From positions 25,343-89,342 of the forward strand of contig JAISGD010000008.1 of NCBI GenBank assembly GCA_031263195.1: a DNA stretch of 64,000 nt, read 5' to 3'. Position numbers and translations under genes: made by a program. The DNA is from Campylobacteraceae bacterium (lineage in GTDB: Bacteria; Campylobacterota; Campylobacteria; Campylobacterales; Campylobacteraceae). Under the pieces are notes generated by a model that saw nothing but the letters and a program-made list of their open reading frames with translations, made no database searches and was not told where the DNA came from. Of this stretch, positions 46,381 to 53,519 are shown in pieces (the stretch's first letter is position 1; every line of letters starts with the position of its first letter).

Positions 46381-47862
46381 TTAACCTTTTAAAAAATCAA
46401 CTATGCTTTTTTCAATTTGAGATTTTTCCACAACGTCATGATGAAGTATCTTTTTCTCAAATAAAGAATTTATAGAGTTTGGAATTTTTACATGTAAGCT
46501 TTTGCTGAATTTTTCAAGCGCTTCTTTATCGCTATATTTTTCTTTGTCATTTTGCAAAGCGTTTAACATTGTAGGCGCAAATTTTGTCCATTCGGCAGTT
46601 GAGCAAATGACACACGGAATATTTTTTTGCTTTATAGTCTCATACGCTTTTATACATGTAGCCGTATGCGGATCTAATACATAGCCATCTTTTGCGAATC
46701 TTGCTATAGTCTCCAAGGCAAATTCATCGTCTGAGTACACAGCGTCAAAATCCTCCCTTAAAGCGTCCAATTCATTTTTATTTAACTTATAAAACTTTTT
46801 ATCCGATAGGTCGCTCATTAGCTCTTTGCACCTTGCACTTCCGAATTTGTCAAATAAAATTCTCTCCACGTTTGACGATATCAAGATATCCATTGCAGGA
46901 GATGTGCTTTGCAAAAGCTCTCTTTTGCTTATATCGTAAATACCTGTAGTTAAAAGGTCGGTTAGTATGTTGTTGATATTTGAAGCTATTAAAATTTTCT
47001 CAATCGGCAAACCCATCTTTTTCGCATAATATGCCCCAAGAGCGTTGCCGAAATTTCCACTGGGAATAGTTATGTAAAATTTTTCGCCGATTTTTAACTC
47101 GTTTTGTTTAATCAACTCGATATAGCTTGATATATGATATACGATTTGAAATATGATACGTCCGAAATTTACCGAATTTGCCGCGCTTAAATTAATGTTT
47201 TGCTTTTTTAGGCTTTCTTTGAAAGAATTTGAGGCAAGCAGTGATTTTAAAGCATTTTGCGCGTCGTCAAAATTGCCGCGTATTCCTACGACTTTTAAGT
47301 TTTTTCCTTCGCTTGTTACCATCTGAAGTCGTTGCACATCGCTTGTTCCGCCATCAGGATACAGACATACCACTTTTATATTTTCTTTATTTTCAAAAGC
47401 GTTAAGCGTCGCCGGTCCCGTATCGCCGCTCGTAGCCGCTAAGATGAGGTATTTTTCATTTCGTTTTTTCGCCAAATACGAAAGAATATATCCAAAAGGT
47501 TGCAAAGCCATATCTTTAAAAGCTCGCGTAGGTCCATGATAAAGTTCGTTGACAAAAAGATCGGGTTTGACTTTTACAAGCGGGGCGGGACTGTTTTTGT
47601 CGTCAAATCCGTCGTATAAATCCAAAGCTTTTTTTAAAATATCCTCATCTATATCTATATCAAAAAGCTTTAAAATCTCCAATGTTAACTCTTTATAGCT
47701 TTTTTTTGCCATCTTTGCAAAGAAATTTTCATCAATTTTTGGTAAATCACAAGGCGCATAAAGTCCGCCGAAACTTGCGCTCGGATTTAATATCGCATAT
47801 GAAAATTGAACCTTTTTAGGATTTTTTCCGTCGTTTCCTCTTGTTTCTATAAACATTATCAA
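46381..47862 (-). CDS. thrC: Threonine synthase
   Basis: PLP enzyme converting O-phosphohomoserine to threonine. PLP lysine in HGPTRAFKDMALQ, phosphate-binding and substrate motifs in ILAATSGDTGPATLNAF and PSGNFGNALGAYYAKKMG. 493 aa, the longer class with the N-terminal extension. Overlaps cutA by 4 nt. Confidence 0.95.
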   Translation of the reverse strand: MIMFIETRGNDGKNPKKVQFSYAILNPSASFGGLYAPCDLPKIDENFFAKMAKKSYKELTLEILKLFDIDIDEDILKKALDLYDGFDDKNSPAPLVKVKPDLFVNELYHGPTRAFKDMALQPFGYILSYLAKKRNEKYLILAATSGDTGPATLNAFENKENIKVVCLYPDGGTSDVQRLQMVTSEGKNLKVVGIRGNFDDAQNALKSLLASNSFKESLKKQNINLSAANSVNFGRIIFQIVYHISSYIELIKQNELKIGEKFYITIPSGNFGNALGAYYAKKMGLPIEKILIASNINNILTDLLTTGIYDISKRELLQSTSPAMDILISSNVERILFDKFGSARCKELMSDLSDKKFYKLNKNELDALREDFDAVYSDDEFALETIARFAKDGYVLDPHTATCIKAYETIKQKNIPCVICSTAEWTKFAPTMLNALQNDKEKYSDKEALEKFSKSLHVKIPNSINSLFEKKILHHDVVEKSQIEKSIVDFLKG

Positions 47863-48176
47863 TCAACCTTTAATGATTTATCTATCCATTTAAGATAGTT
47901 GTCACAGCCTTGTTTTATCGCGACTGCTATGATTTGCGGCGTTTCGTACATGTGAAGAGATTTTATAGTCTCTTCAACTTTTTCATACAATTGCGCTCTG
48001 GTTTTTATCTGAAGCTCTATCTCGCTCTCTTTTTGAATACTTCCTTGCCATTTGTAACTTGAAAATATTGGCGTAAAGCTAACGCACGCTGCCAAATTTT
48101 TCTTTAACAGTTCATCCGCTATCTTTTGCGCGGACTCTTTATCGGAAGTTGTCGTAAAAACTATGATGTAACTCAT
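47859..48176 (-). CDS. cutA: Divalent-cation tolerance protein CutA
   Basis: Trimeric ferredoxin-like protein. MSYIIVFTTTSDKESAQKIA begins the family, then LAACVSFTPIFSSYKWQG and ETPQIIAVAIKQGCDNYL. Start placed at 48176, giving 105 aa and a 4-nt overlap with argB; the longer frame to 48293 adds a basic extension that lies out of frame within argB. Confidence 0.9.
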   Translation of the reverse strand: MSYIIVFTTTSDKESAQKIADELLKKNLAACVSFTPIFSSYKWQGSIQKESEIELQIKTRAQLYEKVEETIKSLHMYETPQIIAVAIKQGCDNYLKWIDKSLKVD

Positions 48177-49024
48177 TGTTTTATTATGGTTCCTATGCCT
48201 TCGTTTGTGAAAAGCTCCAAAAGTATCGAGTGTTCTATGCGCCCATCGATGATATGAGCGTTTTCCACGCCGCCGCTTATCGCTTCCAAGCAAGCGTCAA
48301 CTTTTGGAATCATTCCGCCGCTTATAGTGCCGTCTTCTTTTAATCTTTCAACGTCGCTTTGAGAAAGTTTTGATAAAAGTTTTTTATTTTTATCTAAAAC
48401 TCCTAAAATATCGGTTAAAAATATCACTTTTTTTGCTTGCACGCTAACGGCTATTTTACTTGCCGCCAAATCCGCGTTTATATTGTAGCCGGGATGTGAA
48501 GAGTCGTCGCCCGATGCGATAGGGGCGATAACAGGTATAAATTTCTCGTCTATCAAATCATTTAAAACACTCTCGTTTATTTGCGTGATTTGTCCGACAA
48601 GTCCGTATTTTCCATCGTCTATAGGTTTGGCGTGCATAAAATTGGCGTCTTTTCCCGTGATACCGATGGCTTTTGCGCCATTGTGATTTAAAAGAGTCGT
48701 AATCTCTTTATTGACATTTCCGCTCAAAACCATCTCAACCACTTCCATCACCTTCTCATCGGTTATACGAAGACCGTCCACAAAATCGCTTTTTATATTT
48801 AGCCTGTCTAAAATAGAGTTTATGCTTTTACCGCCGCCGTGAACTATGATAACGCGAATACCCACAAGATACAAAAGTACGATATCTTGCGCGAATTTCT
48901 CTTTCAAGTCCGAATTTATTTGCGCCGCGCCGCCATATTTTATGACTATGGTTTTGTTTCTGAATTTTTTAATATAAGGAAGCGCGTCAAGAAGGATTTG
49001 CGCTTTTTGGATTTTTGCTTGCAA
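48173..49024 (-). CDS. argB: Acetylglutamate kinase
   Basis: Second step of arginine synthesis. KTIVIKYGGAAQINSDLK at the N-terminus, VHGGGKSINSILDRL for substrate binding, and DGTISGGMIPKVDACLEAI near the end. 283 aa. It leads the argB-cutA-thrC-kdsB unit. Confidence 0.95.
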   Translation of the reverse strand: MQAKIQKAQILLDALPYIKKFRNKTIVIKYGGAAQINSDLKEKFAQDIVLLYLVGIRVIIVHGGGKSINSILDRLNIKSDFVDGLRITDEKVMEVVEMVLSGNVNKEITTLLNHNGAKAIGITGKDANFMHAKPIDDGKYGLVGQITQINESVLNDLIDEKFIPVIAPIASGDDSSHPGYNINADLAASKIAVSVQAKKVIFLTDILGVLDKNKKLLSKLSQSDVERLKEDGTISGGMIPKVDACLEAISGGVENAHIIDGRIEHSILLELFTNEGIGTIIKQ

Positions 49025-49175
49025 AATTTTTCCTTTGGAAAAAATAGATAAGCCCTAATTTTATCAAAAATTACGCTGTTTTTGACAGAATATCTAATTT
49101 TTTATCTGAAATATAATACAAAATGTCTTATTCCGCCATCTTGGTAAGTGGGTCTATTATAAAAAATATGAGCGA

Positions 49176-49209
49176 GATAGAATCAATTTATTGCGAAATT
49201 CATTCTATC
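49176..49209. terminator. Hairpin after the first paralogous lipoprotein gene
   Basis: GATAGAAT (49176-49183) and ATTCTATC (49202-49209) form a perfect 8-bp stem with an 18-nt loop. It lies downstream of the lipoprotein gene ending at 49332. A terminator role is inferred from position only. Confidence 0.35.
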
Positions 49210-49215
49210 TATTTT

Positions 49216-49242
49216 GTCATTGTGAGCGAAGCACGGCAATCC
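49216..49242. repeat. Dispersed repeat copy 1
   Basis: Bases from GTCATTGTGAGCG to CGGCAATCC. Nearly the same as copy 2 at 59101-59127 (CCATTGCGAGCGTAAGCACG followed by GCAATCC). The ends ATTG and CAAT are inverted. Confidence 0.7.
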
Positions 49243-49331
49243 AAAAAGATTCATCTCTCTCGTTTTGCCATTACTAATAGAACAATATCAAAAGTTTTAT
49301 AGCTGCCGATTTACCAAGGGGCTTACTCGCC

Positions 49332-50105
49332 TCACAAGCCTAATGGAACAATATTTTCAGAAGTTTTATCCGAAATTGCCCAGCTATAGTACATATATCC
49401 ATTATTGGCATCAAGACGATGATCATGATGAACATAAAGCCAGCTATATACGCAATTGCCGACATTTTTTTCCATATATCCGTCACCGCCTCCGTTAGTC
49501 TCTTTGAAACCCAATTCTTTGAGGCTGTTTTTATATTGAGCGATGTGATTGATGACAAAAGTTCTCTCGCCTGTATAATGCTCCGTAAGTACATATTGAC
49601 TAAGCCGTACTCCTGCAGGCTTAATGGCGCTTAACAGACTCGGGTTTGAATTGTAATTTATTATCGCCGTATAAGAACTGTCGCTGTTCTTATGCGTCAC
49701 AACGCCTATATCAGGCAATGAACCGCCTGAAGAATAAATATAAAGGCTTACCGTATCATTTGATTGGTATCGAATCAAACCATTGCCTTGAAGAAGAGTA
49801 TCGTATGCGCTGATATTTGGAATATGATTGTATGTAAAGTCATGATTTGTCGGAAAAGTGTTTGCGGGCAGATCATAAATCGGGAAATTCGTTGTCTTTT
49901 TCACACCTTCGTAATTGATATCACCGCATAACCCGCCGTTACTTGTCCCGACATTGTTCGTGTTTACATTGCCTGATGAATTTTCAACTCCGTTACTGTT
50001 ACCGCTTCCGCCATTGCAACCGATTAAGAAAAAACTAAATAAGAGAAAAAATATTTTTAAATTTAAACGATATAAAACTTTAAAATCAGCCATTGAAGAC
50101 AACAT
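49332..50105 (-). CDS. Lipoprotein paralogue 1 (type-A body)
   Basis: 257 aa, one of four tandem relatives. A leader (VLYRLNLKIFFLLFSFFLIGC, read in part as residues 10-30) ends in lipobox LIGC and is almost shared with the other three. A Gly/Ser/Asn-rich linker of about 30 residues follows. The body starts GLCGDINYEGVKKTTNFPIY and contains ERTFVINHIAQYKNSLKELG, then a VGNCVYSW Cys and a terminal YYSWAISDK. No known family recognised. Own promoter (TATAAT at 50150-50145) and AAAGGA ribosome site. Probably an outer-membrane or surface lipoprotein. Confidence 0.75.
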   Translation of the reverse strand: MLSSMADFKVLYRLNLKIFFLLFSFFLIGCNGGSGNSNGVENSSGNVNTNNVGTSNGGLCGDINYEGVKKTTNFPIYDLPANTFPTNHDFTYNHIPNISAYDTLLQGNGLIRYQSNDTVSLYIYSSGGSLPDIGVVTHKNSDSSYTAIINYNSNPSLLSAIKPAGVRLSQYVLTEHYTGERTFVINHIAQYKNSLKELGFKETNGGGDGYMEKNVGNCVYSWLYVHHDHRLDANNGYMYYSWAISDKTSENIVPLGL

Positions 50106-50464
50106 AGATATTCCTTTAAGTTTATTTATAAAAATTTAGCGTATATTATATCAAAAAATAATATAAGAGGAGTATTTTTTATTGATGATAAATTAAAATT
50201 TGGAGTTTTTTTAGTTATTTTAAATAAAAACGAAGGTAATTTATTGAAATGAAGCATTTTTATATCATTGTGAATTATCACAAACGGTGTGACAATACGA
50301 TACTATAATTAGCTTTATCATCATTTATGTATGGTAGATAAAATAAATAAATGACAACATAGTACTTATAAAATAGTTTTCTTGTAGCCCCGCATATGAT
50401 AAATTTAGATTGTACAAGGAACTAAAAGTGTGTCTATCATGCTGATATCATTTAGTCAATCACA
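50106..50464. other. 359-nt gap with lipoprotein 1 promoter
   Basis: The right edge of lipoprotein 1 holds its leader (50106-50160). The rest (50161-50464) is AT-rich without a recognised gene or RNA. Confidence 0.5.
50145..50150 (-). promoter_or_regulatory. -10 box of lipoprotein paralogue 1
   Basis: TATAAT on the minus strand in the context TTGATATAAT, conserved in all four paralogues, about 40 nt before the ATG. Leader subtype 1: AACTTAAAGGA before the start. No clear -35 box, as is usual in this phylum. Confidence 0.6.
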
Positions 50465-51304
50465 CTATATCGTCGTTTTCTGAATACTCCAACCTATATC
50501 CAACGTATTGCCATTGTCTAAAAAGCCAAAAAAGAATTGTATACCGCCTGATATATTCCCACACATTCTGCCATTGCTGATATCTTTGCCGGCCGTGCAG
50601 AAGAATCCCGATGACGAAAGAGCACTTTCATACGAGCTTATCGCACTTCTGGCATTGGAATTATCAACTGTTATAATTGCACGCCAAGCAGTATTTTGAG
50701 TTCCAGATATTGCTCCAAACGCATCGATTAGATCTGAATCGGAAGGTTGATCAGAACTGTTAGCACTTATCAAATTAGTACTAAAGTTACTATAGTAGCC
50801 TGCTAAGTCTTTATATGAAAAATCATGTTCTATTCCAGCGCACCCAAGCATAGAGCGTTTGGCGTTATACTTATAAAAACCGGTAGCGGAAGAAACGACG
50901 CCGTCATTACAAACAGAACCTGTATCGTCAATAACAAATCCTCTGCTTGAGAGCGAATTTTGAAATGAGCTTGCATCATTTGTCGAATAATAGTGATAGT
51001 TTTTACCGGCATATATTTTTTGGATAGTTAATCCATTTTTATTAAAAGAGTTCGGAAAGCCACTATCTATAGTCGATAAAGAAAGAGTTTTATCCCAACT
51101 TCCGCCACCAGACAAACCTTCACCACTATTACCTTTATCGCTACTGACAATTCCACTGTTATCACTGGATGAACCTTTAACTTCGCTACTATTGTTATTA
51201 CCGTTTCCGCCGCTGCAGCTGAGTAAGAAGAAACTGAGTAAGAGAAAGAATATTTTCAAATTTAAACGATACAAAACTTTGAAATCAATCGTTAAAGACA
51301 ACAT
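50465..51304 (-). CDS. Lipoprotein paralogue 2 (different, type-B body)
   Basis: 279 aa. Leader and lipobox region (VLYRLNLKIFFLLLSFFLLS, then Cys) match the other paralogues, as does the Ser/Gly/Asn-rich linker, but from about residue 65 the body has no plain similarity to them. It contains ASSFQNSLSSRGFVIDDTG, a Cys-bearing SMLGCAGIEHDFSYKDL and ISSYESALSSSGFFCTAG, ending DIGWSIQKTTI. The spacing of Y-x-x-x-L and GF motifs recalls the type-A body. Function unknown. Confidence 0.73.
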   Translation of the reverse strand: MLSLTIDFKVLYRLNLKIFFLLLSFFLLSCSGGNGNNNSSEVKGSSSDNSGIVSSDKGNSGEGLSGGGSWDKTLSLSTIDSGFPNSFNKNGLTIQKIYAGKNYHYYSTNDASSFQNSLSSRGFVIDDTGSVCNDGVVSSATGFYKYNAKRSMLGCAGIEHDFSYKDLAGYYSNFSTNLISANSSDQPSDSDLIDAFGAISGTQNTAWRAIITVDNSNARSAISSYESALSSSGFFCTAGKDISNGRMCGNISGGIQFFFGFLDNGNTLDIGWSIQKTTI

Positions 51305-51350
51305 GGATATTCCTTTAATTTGAAGTTTATTTATGAAAATTTATAGACAC

Positions 51351-51356
51351 ATTATA
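51351..51356 (-). promoter_or_regulatory. -10 box of lipoprotein paralogue 2
   Basis: TATAAT in TTGATATAAT, about 47 nt before the ATG. Leader subtype 2, with six extra bases (CAAATT) before the AAAGGA ribosome site. Confidence 0.6.
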
Positions 51357-51501
51357 TCAAAAAAATAATATATATAAAAGTTTGGAATATTACGAAAATA
51401 AATACCGCAACATCAATATAAGGTTTGACAAAAATTTGCCAAACCATTATTTTTACTACTCCAAATAATCAAAAGTTTTATAATTACCGATTTATCAAGG
51501 C

Positions 51502-52308
51502 TTACTTGCCTTGCAAGGCTATTTTAATAACATCATCAAAAGTTTTATCCGAAATTATCCAGCTATAGTTTATGTATCCATTATTGGCATTAGGATAATG
51601 ATCATGATGATCATAACCCCAGCCATATATACAATTACCGACCTTTTTTTCCATCGATCCGCGACCGTCTCCTGTCTCTTTGAAACCCAATTTTTTGAGG
51701 CTGTTTTTATATTGAGCTATATGATTGATGACAAAATTTCTCTCGCCTGTGTAATGCCCGAAAAGTTGATATTGTTTAAGCGGTACCCCGACAGGTATAA
51801 TAGCCTTTAACAGACTTGGGTTTGAGTGGTAAGTTATTATTGCCGTAAAAGAACCGTCGTTACTCTTCAATGTCATAACACCTATGTCTTCGCCCAAAGA
51901 ATGAATATAAAGCTTTACCGTATCATTTGATTGAATTCGAGTCAGACCATTGTTTTGAAGAAGGGTATCGTATGCACTGATATTTAGAACAGGATAATAT
52001 GCAAAATCCTGACTTATTGGAACAGTATTTGCAGGCAGGTCATAAAGCGGAAAATTTGTTGTCTTTTTCACACCTTCGTAACTAATGTCGCCGCATAATC
52101 CTGAGGTACCTGTTACACCTTTATTGTCACTAGTATTTGCATTGACGGACGAATCTTCAACTCCACCATTACCGCTATTATTGATGCCGTTATTATTATC
52201 ATTATTAGCTCCACCGCTGCAACCGATCAATAAAAAACCAAGTAAGAGAAAAAATATTTTCAAATTTAAACGATATAAAACTTTAAGATTAGTTACTGAA
52301 GGCAACAT
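51502..52308 (-). CDS. Lipoprotein paralogue 3 (type-A body)
   Basis: 268 aa. Shared leader with lipobox LIGC, then a linker built from Asn/Asp/Gly codons with ATT/ATC triplet runs (GANNDNNNGINNSG). Type-A body: GLCGDISYEGVKKTTNFPLY, FVINHIAQYKNSLKKLGFKE and KKVGNCIYGWGYDHHDH. Close to paralogues 1 and 4 across the whole body. Function unknown. Confidence 0.75.
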   Translation of the reverse strand: MLPSVTNLKVLYRLNLKIFFLLLGFLLIGCSGGANNDNNNGINNSGNGGVEDSSVNANTSDNKGVTGTSGLCGDISYEGVKKTTNFPLYDLPANTVPISQDFAYYPVLNISAYDTLLQNNGLTRIQSNDTVKLYIHSLGEDIGVMTLKSNDGSFTAIITYHSNPSLLKAIIPVGVPLKQYQLFGHYTGERNFVINHIAQYKNSLKKLGFKETGDGRGSMEKKVGNCIYGWGYDHHDHYPNANNGYINYSWIISDKTFDDVIKIALQGK

Positions 52309-52347
52309 GGATATTCCTTTAAGTTTATTTATAAAAATTTAGCGTGT

Positions 52348-52353
52348 ATTATA
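52348..52353 (-). promoter_or_regulatory. -10 box of lipoprotein paralogue 3
   Basis: TATAAT in TTGATATAAT, about 40 nt before the ATG. Leader subtype 1, matching paralogue 1 almost base for base. Confidence 0.6.
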
Positions 52354-52457
52354 TCAAAAAAATAATATTAAGAGAAGTATTATCAAAATTTGAAATATTA
52401 CGAAAGTAAATGTGACAGTATAAATACAAGGTTTAGCGAAAAATTCGCCAAACCAAT

Positions 52458-53279
52458 CTATTCCAAATCATCAAAAGTTTTATCCACAACTACCCAGTTA
52501 TAATCTATATATCCATTGTTGGCGTTAAGATAATGATGATCTTGATGCTGGTAAAACCAACGATATACACAATTACCGGCCTTTTTCTCCATCGCTCCAT
52601 AACTGTCTCCAATATCTTTGAAACCCAATCCTTTGAGGCTGTTTTTATATTGGGCTATATGATTGATGACAAAAGTTCTCTCGCCTGTATAAAACTCTGT
52701 AAGTTGATATTGCTTAAGCGATGCTCCTGCAGGTGTAATAGTGCTTAACAGACTTGGGTTTGATTTGTAATTTATTATCACCGTATAAGAGTCGTCGTTA
52801 TTCTTACGTGTTATAACTCCTATATCAAGCAATGAATCGCCTGAATAATGCGCATAAAGCCTTACAGTATCATTTGATTGGTATAAAGTAAGACCATTAC
52901 CTTGAAGAAGAGTATCGTATGAGCTAATATTGGGAATAGGATAGTAGTTAAATACCTGTGCTCTTGGAAAAGTATTTGCAGGCAGGTCATAAAGCGGAAA
53001 ATTTGTTGTCTTTTTCACACCTTCGTAACTGATGTCACCACATAATCCTGAGGTGTCTGTTCCTCCTTTATTAGCGTTTGTATTTACATTATTCCGTGAA
53101 CTTTTATCTTTGCTGCTGCTATTATCATTTTTGCTAATCTCGCTGCTATTGTAACTACTGTTGCCAACACTGGATGAACTTTCACTTCCACAACCGATCA
53201 AGAAAAAACCAAGCAAGAGAAAAAATACTTTTAAATTTAAACGATATAAAGCTTTAAAGTTAATCATTGAAGACAACAT
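52458..53279 (-). CDS. Lipoprotein paralogue 4 (type-A body)
   Basis: 273 aa. Shared leader, lipobox LIGC, and the longest linker of the type-A group, rich in Ser, Asn and Lys (about residues 31-75). Type-A body with GLCGDISYEGVKKTTNFPLY and FVINHIAQYKNSLKGLGFKD, ending VVVDKTFDDLE. First gene of the array in transcription order. Function unknown. Confidence 0.75.
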   Translation of the reverse strand: MLSSMINFKALYRLNLKVFFLLLGFFLIGCGSESSSSVGNSSYNSSEISKNDNSSSKDKSSRNNVNTNANKGGTDTSGLCGDISYEGVKKTTNFPLYDLPANTFPRAQVFNYYPIPNISSYDTLLQGNGLTLYQSNDTVRLYAHYSGDSLLDIGVITRKNNDDSYTVIINYKSNPSLLSTITPAGASLKQYQLTEFYTGERTFVINHIAQYKNSLKGLGFKDIGDSYGAMEKKAGNCVYRWFYQHQDHHYLNANNGYIDYNWVVVDKTFDDLE

Positions 53280-53326
53280 ATGTATTCCTTTAATTTGAAG
53301 TTTATTTATGAAAAAAAATTTAAAAT

Positions 53327-53332
53327 ATTATA
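53327..53332 (-). promoter_or_regulatory. -10 box of lipoprotein paralogue 4
   Basis: TATAAT in CTGATATAAT, about 48 nt before the ATG. Leader subtype 2, with the same CAAATT insertion as paralogue 2. Confidence 0.6.
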
Positions 53333-53444
53333 TCAGAAATTTAATGTAAAAGAAATATTTTTATTAAATAATAAATTCAGAGTCAAGAATGCGGTAATCA
53401 AGTAACCTTTTTTTAAATAAAATAATTTGTGATTTGAAATTTTC

Positions 53445-53480
53445 GGGTTGCCACGCTGATTTTGTCGGCATGACAATCCC
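53445..53480. repeat. Dispersed repeat copy 2 (GCTGATTTTGTCGGC core)
   Basis: Starts GGGTTGCCAC and ends TGACAATCCC, which are imperfect inverted ends. The core GCTGATTTTGTCGGC (53455-53469) differs by one base from the core at 59190-59204. It lies between the lipoprotein array and the acyltransferase fusion. Confidence 0.65.
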
Positions 53481-53519
53481 ATAAACATTTGCTTTCCGTA
53501 GTAAAAGTATTTAATGCCC

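Larger units (their letters stand above)
49025..49331. other. 307-nt gap with hairpin and dispersed repeat
   Basis: Contains an 8-bp hairpin at 49176-49209 and a copy of the dispersed palindromic repeat at 49216-49242 (both listed separately). No gene seen. The argB promoter should lie near 49050-49120 but is not clear. Confidence 0.5.

Noticed and set aside
52181..52220. ATT/ATC triplet runs in the linker of lipoprotein 3 as a frame switch
   Set aside because: Triplet steps keep the frame, so they can change linker length but not turn the gene off.
49332..53279. Lipoprotein array as toxin-immunity (CDI or polymorphic toxin) cassettes
   Set aside because: No toxin domain or large secreted partner is adjacent. 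All four are lipoproteins with their own promoters.
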